From contig NZ_JAPNJW010000002.1 of NCBI RefSeq assembly GCF_026626745.1, positions 4,364,151-4,428,150 on the forward strand: a stretch of DNA of 64,000 nucleotides, written 5' to 3'. Source of the DNA: Nannocystis sp. RBIL2 (GTDB lineage Bacteria > Myxococcota_A > Polyangia > Nannocystales > Nannocystaceae). Of the stretch, positions 25,011-33,521 are shown piece after piece. Both the position numbers and the translations under genes were made by a program. Within the stretch, counting starts at the first letter, position 1; every line of letters begins with the position of its first letter. Below the pieces are notes generated by a model. It had not been told where the DNA came from. It did no database searches and worked only from the letters and a program-made list of their open reading frames with translations.

Positions 25011-27107
25011 ATGTCGACGATCCAGCGCACGCTGCTCTTGCCGGTGATGGTCGCGCTCGGCTGCCCGCAAGGCGGCGATGTCGCCACCCAGGGCGACCCG
25101 AGCACGACCGGCGACACGGCCGCGAGCACGGCCACCGGCACCGACGTCCCGACCACCGGCGCCAGCGGTCCCGGCCCCACCTCGAGCGGCACCGGCGCGA
25201 CGGGTGATACCGGCGACACCGGCGACACCGGCGAGCCCCCCGGCGAGCCGTCCGGCAACGCGCTCGATCAGAACGCCCTTTTCACCTGCGACGACCGCCC
25301 GGCCCTGCCGCCCGCCGACCTGCGCCTGCTCGACCGCCAGGAGTGGACCCGCAGCGTCGGCACCTGGTCCGGCACCGACCTCGCCAACAACCCGCTGTAC
25401 CCGCGGGCCGCCCACCGCTACTCGACCTACAGCGACGACGAGGCGCTCGACCCCAGCGTCCTCTCGCTCTACCTCGACGTCGTCGGCGGCTCGGGCACCT
25501 CGTGGACGGTCGGCAAATGGGACGTCGGCCGCGTGCGCACCGTGATCGAAGATCCCGAGTGTCAGTGCTTCCTCAGTGACGCCGCGCCCGCCCCCGAGTG
25601 CGTCGATTACTTCGTCCGCCGCTACCTCGAATTCGGCGCGGTCTATCGCCCGGTCGACGACGAACAATTCGCGGCCCTCCGCGAGTTCGCCCAGTCGGTG
25701 CTGGCGGCCGAGGCCGGGGTCGAGTCGCGGCCGGCGACGATCAAGCGGATCGCCGCCGCCGCGTGGATGACCGCGGGCGCGCTGCACCGGCCCGAGCTCG
25801 GCGAGGGCCAGCCCGACGAGCACGGCCGCCTGCGCCTCGGCGACTGGGAGCTGGCGCAGGCGATCGCCTACGCGCTGACGCGGTCCCCCGCCGGCGTCCC
25901 CAGCGTCAATCGCACCTACGAGGCCGGCTTCACCAAGGGCGACATCGACGGCGACCTCGGCGACCTCCTCGACGCCGCCGCCGACGGCACGATCAAGGAC
26001 CCCGAGGTGGTCGCCACTCTGGTGCGCGCCCACTTCGGCGGCCTCGACGAGGAGCGCCGCGACCTCCTGTTCGAGCCGCACGACGGCCGCTGGTGGGAGA
26101 ACCAGGGCGAGTATTGGATGGCCACCGGCGTGCGCGCCTTCTTCCGCGAATGGCTCGACTACGGCGGCCTCGCCGACAAGCCGGAGAAGGTCGAGGTCGC
26201 CAAGACCTCCGCGTGGATGGGCGGCGAGGTCGAGTTCAGCTACCAGAACACGGTCAGCGGCATCTACGGCTACGAGAACACCCTCGTCACCCAGCTCGAC
26301 GACATGATCGCGCGCATCGTCGCCGGCGACCAGGACGTCTACGGCCAATTGCTGACCTCGCGGATGTTCTACACCCCGGGCACCGGCGGCTATCAGGAGG
26401 GCGAGAGCTCGATCTGGAAGTCGACCGCCGAGATGAACCGCGTCTACAACGTCCAGGGCGTCACCCCGACGACCCGCGAGGCCCGCTGGAAGCAGCTGCC
26501 GGAGGGCGAGCGCGCCGGCGTGCTCACCCACCCGGCGTGGCTCGGCGCGCACTCGCTGTCGTTCGAGAACGACCCCAACCTGGTCCACCGCGGCAAGTGG
26601 ATCCGCGAGGAGCTCCTGTGCCAGAACATCCCGGACCTGCCGCTCAACGTCGCCGCCATGCTGACCGAGGCGTCGCGCGAGCAGTCGGCGCGCCAGCGGA
26701 TCTCCGAGCAGATCGACGCCGACCCGTACTGCAACGGCTGCCATCAGATGATGAACCCGCTGGGCTATCCGTTCGAGATCTACAACCACGCCGGCTTCCT
26801 CCGCGTCGAGGATCACGGCGGCCCGCCGAACGGCTCCAGCGTGCTCGCCAACATGCCGGCGCCCGAGCTCGACGGCGCGGTCACCAGCGCCATCGACCTC
26901 AGCACCCGCCTCGCCGGCTCGAAGTACGCCAAGCGCTGCTTCATGCGCCAGGCCTTCCGCTTCTTCGCCGGCCGCGAGGAGACGATGCACGACGGCTGCA
27001 CCCTGGTGGCCATGGAGACCGCTTACGACGAGAGCGGCGGCGCGTTCAGCGAGCTGCTGATCGCCTTGTTCAACAGCGACAGCTTCCAGTACCGCGTGCC
27101 CGAGTGA
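25011..27107 (+). CDS. DUF1592/DUF1588-type cytochrome-c-like lipoprotein
   Basis: The product has 698 residues. The signal LLLPVMVALGC has a lipobox with Cys18, followed by a Thr/Gly/Asp linker. The body has the DUF1592/1588 order: RYLEFGAVYRPVDDEQFAALREF, then ELAQAIAYALTRSP, RAFFREWLDYGG, RAGVLTHPAWLGAHS, GKWIREELLCQNIP, and a heme-c motif CNGCH at 574-578 with MMNPLGYPFEIYNHAG. The end has RQAFRFFAGREE and LLIALFNSDSFQYR. These proteins pair with DUF1552 proteins in myxobacteria and planctomycetes; an envelope redox or oxidative-cleavage role is suspected but not proven. It is the first of two paralogous cassettes in the window. Confidence 0.9.
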   Translation: MSTIQRTLLLPVMVALGCPQGGDVATQGDPSTTGDTAASTATGTDVPTTGASGPGPTSSGTGATGDTGDTGDTGEPPGEPSGNALDQNALFTCDDRPALPPADLRLLDRQEWTRSVGTWSGTDLANNPLYPRAAHRYSTYSDDEALDPSVLSLYLDVVGGSGTSWTVGKWDVGRVRTVIEDPECQCFLSDAAPAPECVDYFVRRYLEFGAVYRPVDDEQFAALREFAQSVLAAEAGVESRPATIKRIAAAAWMTAGALHRPELGEGQPDEHGRLRLGDWELAQAIAYALTRSPAGVPSVNRTYEAGFTKGDIDGDLGDLLDAAADGTIKDPEVVATLVRAHFGGLDEERRDLLFEPHDGRWWENQGEYWMATGVRAFFREWLDYGGLADKPEKVEVAKTSAWMGGEVEFSYQNTVSGIYGYENTLVTQLDDMIARIVAGDQDVYGQLLTSRMFYTPGTGGYQEGESSIWKSTAEMNRVYNVQGVTPTTREARWKQLPEGERAGVLTHPAWLGAHSLSFENDPNLVHRGKWIREELLCQNIPDLPLNVAAMLTEASREQSARQRISEQIDADPYCNGCHQMMNPLGYPFEIYNHAGFLRVEDHGGPPNGSSVLANMPAPELDGAVTSAIDLSTRLAGSKYAKRCFMRQAFRFFAGREETMHDGCTLVAMETAYDESGGAFSELLIALFNSDSFQYRVPE

Positions 27108-27132
27108 GCGGCGACGATCCGGAGACCCTGCC

Positions 27133-28578
27133 ATGTTCACACGTCGTAACTTCCTCACCACCGCGGGTCTGCTGACCGGCGCCGGCCTGTTCGGCGGCGC
27201 CGCGCTGACCGGTCGGCGCAGCCGCGCGGCCGACGGCGATCCGCGCCGCGTCGTCATCTTCCTCGAGGGCAACGGCATCCGCCCCGCCTGCGTGCGCGAC
27301 CCGCTGACGCTCGAGACGCTGCAGGGCTACGCCGACAAGCCGATCGAGAGCAACCGCGACTACGGCCACGACGACCCTGTCCTCGTCCCCGCGGCGCCGC
27401 TCAGCGAGGCGCGCTCGCTCGGCGCCCTGGCCGGCGTCGACGACGACATCTCTTTGGTCGAGCGCGCCTGCCTGGTGCTCGGATTGTCTGCGACCTACGT
27501 CGGCGGCGGCCACTCGACCGACCATGGGGCGCTCAGCGCCTCGCGGGCCGCAGGTGGGCCGGCCGGGCCGACCATCGAGACGGTGCTGTCGGCGATCCCC
27601 GAGGTCCGCGGCAACACCCCGTTCGACGCCATCCGGATCGGCGTCGGCGCGGCCACCACCCCGCTCAACTACGCCAGCTGTGCCTTCGACGCCGGCAAGC
27701 CGGCGCCGGTGTTGCTCAGCCCCGCGGCCTCGTTCGCCTCGCTGTTCGGCTCGGTCGCCTCCGGCCAGGCCGGCGAGGAGTTCGAGACGCGCAAGCAACT
27801 GCTGGAGTTCGCGCTCGAGGACGTGAGCCGCGAGCTCAAGACCTTCAGCGGCTCGAAGCGCGGCCGCGCCAAGCTCGAGACCTACGAGGCCTCGCTGCTG
27901 ACCATGCTGGCGCGCAACGACCAGATCGTCGGGATGAAGGGCGCGCTGCAGGCCGTCAAGCCGCTCGGGCCCGGCGAGTCCGACCCCGATCCCTACGCCT
28001 CGGACGACCCGCTCGAGCAATTGCGCCTGCAGTCCGACATCGCCACCGCCTCGCTGCTGGCCGGCCTCACCAACGTCGCAGTCATCACGTTCGGCGCCGG
28101 CGCCTACTACTGGTCGCTGCAATACCCGAGCCTCGTCGACCTCTACCCCGGCCAGCAGGTGCTCGGCGGCCACGACCTCCGCCACGGCGAGAGCCCCGAG
28201 TTCCACGAGGTGCTGCACGAGGTCACCAGCCGCGGCGTCGCCGAGATGGCACGCATGGCCCGGACCCTGGCCGCGCACCCCGAGCAGGGCGGCACCATGC
28301 TCGACAACACCCTCCTGCTCTACATGTCCGACAACGGCGAGCAGCACCATTCGAACGCCGAGGAGTGGGCCATGCTGCTGCTCGGCGGCAACAACATGGG
28401 CTTCAAGACCGACGGCCGCAGCGTCACCTACCCGAAGAGCGGCCACGAGAACAATCGTCAGACGTCCAACCTGTTCAACTCGCTGCTCCACGGCGCCGGC
28501 GTGCCGACCGACGACTTCGGCCACAACGACCCGGACACCCGGATCGCCGAGGGCCCGCTCGCCGAGGTGTGGGGCTGA
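27133..28578 (+). CDS. DUF1552 family protein, Tat-exported
   Basis: The product has 481 residues. A twin-arginine signal (FTRRNFLTTAGLLTGAGLFGGAAL) is followed by a DUF1552 core: VVIFLEGNGIRPA, GGGHSTDHGALSASRA, RIGVGAATTPLNYASCAF, QLLEFALEDVSRELKTFSGS, VITFGAGAYYWSLQYP, DNTLLLYMSDNGEQHHSNAEEWAMLLLGG. It starts 25 bp after the DUF1592-type gene, and the two genes form an operon. Folded export through Tat suggests a cofactor or metal is inserted in the cytoplasm. It ends before a GC-rich hairpin. Confidence 0.9.
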   Translation: MFTRRNFLTTAGLLTGAGLFGGAALTGRRSRAADGDPRRVVIFLEGNGIRPACVRDPLTLETLQGYADKPIESNRDYGHDDPVLVPAAPLSEARSLGALAGVDDDISLVERACLVLGLSATYVGGGHSTDHGALSASRAAGGPAGPTIETVLSAIPEVRGNTPFDAIRIGVGAATTPLNYASCAFDAGKPAPVLLSPAASFASLFGSVASGQAGEEFETRKQLLEFALEDVSRELKTFSGSKRGRAKLETYEASLLTMLARNDQIVGMKGALQAVKPLGPGESDPDPYASDDPLEQLRLQSDIATASLLAGLTNVAVITFGAGAYYWSLQYPSLVDLYPGQQVLGGHDLRHGESPEFHEVLHEVTSRGVAEMARMARTLAAHPEQGGTMLDNTLLLYMSDNGEQHHSNAEEWAMLLLGGNNMGFKTDGRSVTYPKSGHENNRQTSNLFNSLLHGAGVPTDDFGHNDPDTRIAEGPLAEVWG

Positions 28579-28593
28579 CGCTCACGACCCGCC

Positions 28594-28611
28594 GCCCCGG
28601 CGCGCCGGGGC
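28594..28611 (+). terminator. GC hairpin after the DUF1552 gene
   Basis: GCCCCGG, CGCG, CCGGGGC forms a perfect 7-bp stem 16 bases after the stop. A second palindrome GTGGGCCCAC follows at 28614-28623. There is no T-tract, so this is a weak terminator candidate or a pause site. Confidence 0.45.
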
Positions 28612-28700
28612 GCGTGGGCCCACGGCCGTCCGCAACCCCTCTAAAGCCTCGCCTGCCCCACGCGCCGGACGCGAGCCGCCGAGGCCTCTACTCTGACTCG

Positions 28701-29963
28701 ATGACACACGAGGGCGAGCGGCTCGAGCTTGGGCCCCTGCGCGCGACCTTGCTGCAGGCGCTGGGAGTGGTCGCTACCGTGGGCTGCGTGGAACGACCCG
28801 TCGGGGGCAGCGAGTCGGAGACCGGCACGAGCACCGCCGCATCGAGCACCGGCGAGGCGACGACCGACATCGTCGAGAGCACGGGCCCCGGCGCGCCGAC
28901 GACGGGCCCGGTGCCGGATCTGTGCGAGCCGGACCCCGACGATTCGCAGGGGCTCCTCTGAATCCCGAAGACCGGCCTCTCCTGCGGCGCCTGCGACGAC
29001 GCGTGTCAGAGCTCGGAGCAGGCACAGGAGCTGGCGTCCACGCTCCAGGACGACCCGTGCTGCTTCTGGTCGACCGTGGTGCTGTGTGGCCCCAGCGAGA
29101 TGAACGGGTCCTGCTGTTACACCGTGCGAATCGACGCCTGCGGCTGTGACGGACGGCCGCTGGTGTTCGCCGGGACAGCGCATACCGCCGCCCCGACGCC
29201 CCGGCGCGACTGGCTCGCCGAGCTGCAGCTCGGCGCGCTCGAGCTCTCGCCCGCGGCGCGCGCGGCCGCGATCGCGCGCTGGACCGCGGCCGCGCTCGAC
29301 GAGCACGCCTCGATCGCCGCGTTCGCGCGCTCCGCTGCGCAGCTGCTGGCGCTCGGAGCTCCCGCCGAGCTGCTCGCGGACACCGCCGCGGCGATGGCCG
29401 ACGAGGTGGAGCATGCGCGGCGCTCGTTCGCCGTCGTCGCGCACCTCGGCGACGACGCCGTCGGGCCCGGGCCGATCCCTGCGGCTCTGACCGCGGACCT
29501 GGCGTGTTCGCTCGAATCGGTGGTGCGCGAAACGTTCGCCGGCGGCTGCGTCGGCGAGACGATCGCTGCCGCGATCGCCGGCTGCGCCGCCGCGCGCTGC
29601 ATCGATCCGGCCCTGCAGGCCGTCCTGCGCGAGATCGCCGAAGACGAGCTGCGTCACGCCGCGCTCGCCTGGCGGACCCTGCGCTGGGCCCTCGCACAGC
29701 CCGGGAGCGAGCACCTCCGCGATACCCTCGCCGCCTCGATCGCGCCCCCGCCTGTCCTCGACGGCGACGAAGAGCTCGACCTGTCCCCCGTGGGCCGCCT
29801 GTCGCGCCGCGAAGAGGCCACCATCGCCGCCGCGGTCTGGCGCGAGGTCGTCGCTCCCTGCCTTGATGCACTTAAAAACATGTCCTGTACGACATGTCCT
29901 GATGCACATGCCCGCGACGACTCCCTGGAATCGTCCCGAGGACCGCGCGCCGCCCTGATCTGA
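28701..29963 (+). pseudogene. Ferritin-like di-iron lipoprotein gene with an in-frame TGA at codon 87
   Basis: One continuous frame of 421 codons is interrupted only by TGA at 28959-28961. Before it are a signal with a possible lipobox (VVATVGC, Cys29) and a Thr/Ser/Gly linker. After it come a Cys-rich segment (LSCGACDDACQ, DDPCCFW, CCYTVRIDACGCDG) and a four-helix ferritin-like domain with the iron ligands expected of the fold: EHAS in helix 1, DEVEHAR, VGETIA and EDELRHAALAW. The flanking halves are intact and well preserved, so the lesion is recent, a sequencing error, or a recoded codon (for example selenocysteine). An ATG at 29076 could restart translation of the ferritin-like half. A CATGTCC/GGACATG palindrome lies within its last 30 codons. 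Confidence 0.7.
29878..29897. repeat. 20-bp palindrome in the 3' end of the ferritin-like gene
   Basis: ACATGTC, CTGTAC, GACATGT, with the heptamer TGATGCA just outside on both sides. It is translated as part of the C-terminal tail (KNMSCTTCPD) after the last ferritin helix, so the tail seems to have been created or altered by this repeat. Confidence 0.8.
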
Positions 29964-30019
29964 AGCGCTGCCGGCAATGACCACCGCGACTCGCATCCCG
30001 AGGAGGTGTGCAGCCGAGC

Positions 30020-31207
30020 TCACGGCTGCGACGGCGGCGGCAACGGCACCCCGCGCGGCAGCGTCAGCGTGAAGCGCGTGCCGGCCTCCGGCGACGACTC
30101 GACCGAGAGGTCGCCCCCGTGGGCCCGCGCGAGCTGCCGCGAAATGTGTAGACCGAGCCCGAGCGACACCCTCGCGTTCGCGTCCGGGTCGGCGCGCTGG
30201 AACGGCTCGAACACCGAGCCGAGCCGCTCCGGCGCGATCGGCTCGCCGCGGTTGTGGACCGCCACGGTCACGCGGTCGGGGGCCAGCTCCGTCTCGACCC
30301 GCACCAGCGAATCCGTCGGGCTGAACTTGAGCGCGTTGTCCAGCAGGTTCGTCAGCACCTGGGCGATGCGGTCGGGGTCCCAGCAACCGACCATCCGCTC
30401 GTCCGCACCGGCGCGCTCGATCGTGCGGCCCGGATGCGTCAGCATCGCCTCGTCGATCACCTCCCGCAGCAGCAGCCGCAGGTCGACGGTCACTGGCTTG
30501 ACGGAGATCCGGCCCTGGTTGCGCGCCTGCGTGAAGTCCAGCAGGTCGCCGATGAGCCGCATCGCCCGGTCGGTGGCGCCGCGCAGCCGCTGCAGCTGGC
30601 GACAGACCGGCGCCGGCAGGTGCTCGGTCCGCCGCATCAACTCCGCACAATGCGTGATGATGGTCAACGGATTGCGCAGGTCGTGCGACACCACGCCGAT
30701 CAGCTGCTCCTCGTACTCGCGCGCCTTCAGCAGCGCCTCCTGGGCCGACTGCACGTCGGCCTCGCGCTCCGTCGAGAATTGCTCGACCGCGGCGGCGACC
30801 CCCGTCGACGCCGCGTGGATCAGCAAGCGCGAGGCGCCGATGTCGAGGCACGGCTCGGTCTCGGCGAACAGGTCGAACAGGACATCGAGCAGGACCGTGT
30901 ATTCGTCGACCACCGCGCGGATGTCGAAGCCGTGGCGATAGCGCTGCGTCCCGTGATCGCGGGCCACCCGCCCCGTCGACGTCGGCGGGTCGGTCTCGCC
31001 GCACGGATCCTCCTCCGCCCCGCGCCGCAGCGCCGCGGCCAGCTCCTCCAGGAACTCCGGCAGGCGGTCGACCAACTCCGGGGCCGGCAACGGCCGCGCG
31101 GCCACGCCCTCGGCCCGGACGCGGCGCAGCCAGCGGTCGACGATCACCTGCTGTTCGCGCTCGAGTCGATCGGCCAGCGCATGGGCCTGCTGCGAGCACG
31201 TCGGCAT
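30020..31207 (-). CDS. Sensor histidine kinase with RsbRD-like N-terminal domain
   Basis: The product has 395 residues. Residues 1-150 are helical and resemble the RsbRD N-terminal sensor domain (LEREQQVIVDRWLRRVRAEG, RYRHGFDIRAVVDEYTVLLDVLFDLFAE). A coiled linker leads to HisKA with His175 in VVSHDLRNPL. The ATPase has an N-box (QVLTNLLDNALKFSP), a G1-like VAVHNRGEPIAPERLGSVFEPF and a G2 LGLGLHISRQLARAHGG. There is no transmembrane helix, so it is a cytoplasmic sensor. No response regulator is adjacent. It diverges from the GST gene at 31382. Confidence 0.9.
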   Translation of the reverse strand: MPTCSQQAHALADRLEREQQVIVDRWLRRVRAEGVAARPLPAPELVDRLPEFLEELAAALRRGAEEDPCGETDPPTSTGRVARDHGTQRYRHGFDIRAVVDEYTVLLDVLFDLFAETEPCLDIGASRLLIHAASTGVAAAVEQFSTEREADVQSAQEALLKAREYEEQLIGVVSHDLRNPLTIITHCAELMRRTEHLPAPVCRQLQRLRGATDRAMRLIGDLLDFTQARNQGRISVKPVTVDLRLLLREVIDEAMLTHPGRTIERAGADERMVGCWDPDRIAQVLTNLLDNALKFSPTDSLVRVETELAPDRVTVAVHNRGEPIAPERLGSVFEPFQRADPDANARVSLGLGLHISRQLARAHGGDLSVESSPEAGTRFTLTLPRGVPLPPPSQP

Positions 31208-31381
31208 CGTGCGGCCAGGGTAGCGGAGGCTCGCCGGCGCGCCGACCGAACGCCCGGCGAACGACCCCGACGCGCGGACGCGCGGGCGAGACTGCGGCCC
31301 GCCCACCGGCCCCCGCGCGCCCGGCGAGGCCGGCGCCGCCGCGCTTGTCCGCAGTCGCCGCTTCCGCCACCATGGCGCGCA

Positions 31382-32086
31382 GTGCCACGAATCCTCCACG
31401 ACCTCGCCTGCCTCGACGATCGCCGCCTCAGCCCGTATTGCTGGCGCAGCAAGTGGGCCCTGGCCCACAAGGGCCTCGAGTTCGAGACGCGCCCGCAGGG
31501 CTTCACCGCCATCCCGCGGCTCTACGACGGCGCGCACCGGACCGTCCCGATCCTCGACGACGACGGCCACGTCGTCGCCGACTCGTGGGCCATCGCCGAC
31601 TACCTCGACGACCGCTACCCCGATCGCCCGCGCCTGTTCGAAGGGCCAGCCGAGCGGGCCCTCTGTCGATTCACCGAGTCGTGGCTGTTCGGCACCCTCG
31701 TGCCGCTGCTGATGCCGATGCTCGCGCTCGACATTCACGATCACGCGCGGCCCGAAGATCGCGCCTACTTCCGCGAGAGCCGCGAGCAGTGGCTCGGCCG
31801 TAGCCTCGAGGCCGCAGCGGCCGGGCGTGAGGAGCGGCTCGCCGACGTGCGCGCGGCCTTGAACCCGCTGCGCCTCACCTTCACGGTCCAGGGCCAGCCG
31901 TACCTCACCGGCGAGCGGGCGGGGTACGCCGACTACATCGCCGCGGGCCTCCTGCAATGGGCCGCCTCGGTGGCGACGCTGCCGCTGCTGGGGCGCGACG
32001 ATCCCGTGGTCGCTTGGCTCGAGCGCGTGCGCGACCTGCACGGCGGCCTCGGCCGCACCAGCCCGATGTACGCAATTGCAGTGTGA
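31382..32086 (+). CDS. Glutathione S-transferase family protein
   Basis: The product has 234 residues from a GTG start; no ATG exists in frame near the thioredoxin-fold beginning (VPRILHDLACLDDRRLSPYCWRSKWALAHKGLEFE). The N-terminal domain contains the glutathione-binding VPILDDDGHVVADSWAIADYLDDRYP. The helical C-terminal domain has FTVQGQPYLTGERAGYADYIAAGLLQW. The segment LSPYCW places a Cys where omega or beta-type GSTs have the catalytic residue. The substrate is unknown. Confidence 0.8.
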   Translation: MPRILHDLACLDDRRLSPYCWRSKWALAHKGLEFETRPQGFTAIPRLYDGAHRTVPILDDDGHVVADSWAIADYLDDRYPDRPRLFEGPAERALCRFTESWLFGTLVPLLMPMLALDIHDHARPEDRAYFRESREQWLGRSLEAAAAGREERLADVRAALNPLRLTFTVQGQPYLTGERAGYADYIAAGLLQWAASVATLPLLGRDDPVVAWLERVRDLHGGLGRTSPMYAIAV

Positions 32087-32166
32087 CGATCGCACTGCCA
32101 TGAACTCGGTGAGACCACGACGATGGCCGCGCACCCGTGCCCGACCATCTCTGGCATATTCGCCGC

Positions 32167-33312
32167 ATGCCACGCACGCGATCGATCTGCGCGGCGGCGC
32201 TGCTCGCCGCCTGCAGCAGTAAGGCCGTCGACACCGCCACCGACACGACGACGACCACGGGCTCGACCTCCGCGCCGGACACCGCCGGCACCTCGACCGC
32301 GACCACCGAGGGCGACGACACCACCACGACCACCACTTCGACGACCTCGAGCTCGAGCGCGCCGACGAGCACCACCGGCGCCCCGACCACCGGCATCGTC
32401 ACCACCACCGGCGGCGACACCACGACCACCACCGGCACCACCACCGAGGCCATGCCGAGCGGGCCGAACGTCGACGTGTCCGACCCGCAGCTCTTCGAGT
32501 TCTCGTTCAAGGCCAACGAGGCCGACCCGGCGGCCGCGCTCGCGCTCGGCAACCAGCTCGCCGAGCTCGACACCACGGCGCCGCTGCAGGGCCGCCTGGT
32601 CGTCTATCTGCACGGCGCCGGCGCGCCGACCACCTGCGGCTCACAGGCCCACGGGGTCGTGCTCGCGCGCATGGGCTTCCACGTGATCCACCCGTGCTAC
32701 GTCAGCGACTACGGCGTCGGCAACTGCGGCGACGACATCGGCGGCTGCCGCCTCGAGGCGTTCGAGGGCGTCGACCACCACGACTTCATCACCATCCCGC
32801 CGCCCGACAGCATCGAGACGCGCGTGGTCAAGATGCTGGAGCACCTGCAGGCGCTGCACCCCGGCGGCGATTGGCAGTACTTCATCGAGGACGGCAAGCC
32901 GCGCTGGTCGGAGATCGTGATCTCGGGGATCTCCCACGGCGCCAGCAGCTCGGGCGTGATCGGCATGAACCGCGCGGTCGAGCGCGTGGTCATGCTGTCG
33001 GGCCCGCTCGACAGCAACCAGGCCTGGCTGAAGGGCGACCCGCTGACCCCGATCGACCGCTTCTGGGGCTTCACCCACACCGGCGACGAGCAGCACCCCG
33101 GCCACCTGCAGAGCTTCAGCGACATGATGCTGCCCGGCGAGCCGTTCGTCGTCGACGGCGCCGCCCCGCCCTACATGGATTCGCACCGCCTCGTCACCTC
33201 CGCCGCCACCGGCGACGGCCACGGCTCGACCCAGGCCGGCGGCTCGTCGCCCAAGGACGGCGACGTGTACGTATTCGAGCCGGTCTGGCGCGCGATGTAC
33301 GGCGCCGACTGA
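32167..33312 (+). CDS. Alpha/beta-hydrolase-fold lipoprotein
   Basis: The product has 381 residues. A lipoprotein signal (SICAAALLAAC, Cys15) and a Thr-rich linker of about 80 residues precede the hydrolase fold. GRLVVYLHGAGAPTT is the oxyanion strand. The nucleophile elbow is GISHGASS (Ser between Ile and His), and a candidate catalytic His is in GDGHGSTQ near the C-terminus. The layout resembles the BPSS1187-type hydrolases. The substrate is unknown; it is probably displayed on the outer membrane. Confidence 0.8.
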   Translation: MPRTRSICAAALLAACSSKAVDTATDTTTTTGSTSAPDTAGTSTATTEGDDTTTTTTSTTSSSSAPTSTTGAPTTGIVTTTGGDTTTTTGTTTEAMPSGPNVDVSDPQLFEFSFKANEADPAAALALGNQLAELDTTAPLQGRLVVYLHGAGAPTTCGSQAHGVVLARMGFHVIHPCYVSDYGVGNCGDDIGGCRLEAFEGVDHHDFITIPPPDSIETRVVKMLEHLQALHPGGDWQYFIEDGKPRWSEIVISGISHGASSSGVIGMNRAVERVVMLSGPLDSNQAWLKGDPLTPIDRFWGFTHTGDEQHPGHLQSFSDMMLPGEPFVVDGAAPPYMDSHRLVTSAATGDGHGSTQAGGSSPKDGDVYVFEPVWRAMYGAD

Positions 33313-33323
33313 GCGCCGCGGAC

Positions 33324-33364
33324 ACATGTCCCAGAGGACATATGACATGTCTCTCGGGACATAG
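33324..33364. repeat. Two adjacent 20-bp palindromes of the CATGTCC family
   Basis: 33324-33343 (ACATGTCC, CAGA, GGACATAT) and 33345-33364 (ACATGTCT, CTCG, GGACATAG) lie one base apart, starting 12 bases after the stop of the hydrolase lipoprotein gene. Confidence 0.8.
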
Positions 33365-33521
33365 CGAACCCGCCCGCGCCGACGCCTCTCGCCGGCCGCA
33401 CCTGGGGCCGAGAAAGCCTCAGGGAAGGACCCCAGGCCGCGAGCGCCGCACGTTCCCCGAACGGAGAGACCCTTGACGTCGGCGGGTGGGACGGGCACAC
33501 GAATGGCCGGAGACTGACAAC

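Noticed and set aside
28641..31388. 915-codon minus-strand frame across the ferritin-like and histidine kinase genes
   Set aside because: It is antisense or out of frame to recognisable domains on both sides; composition is typical of a shadow frame.
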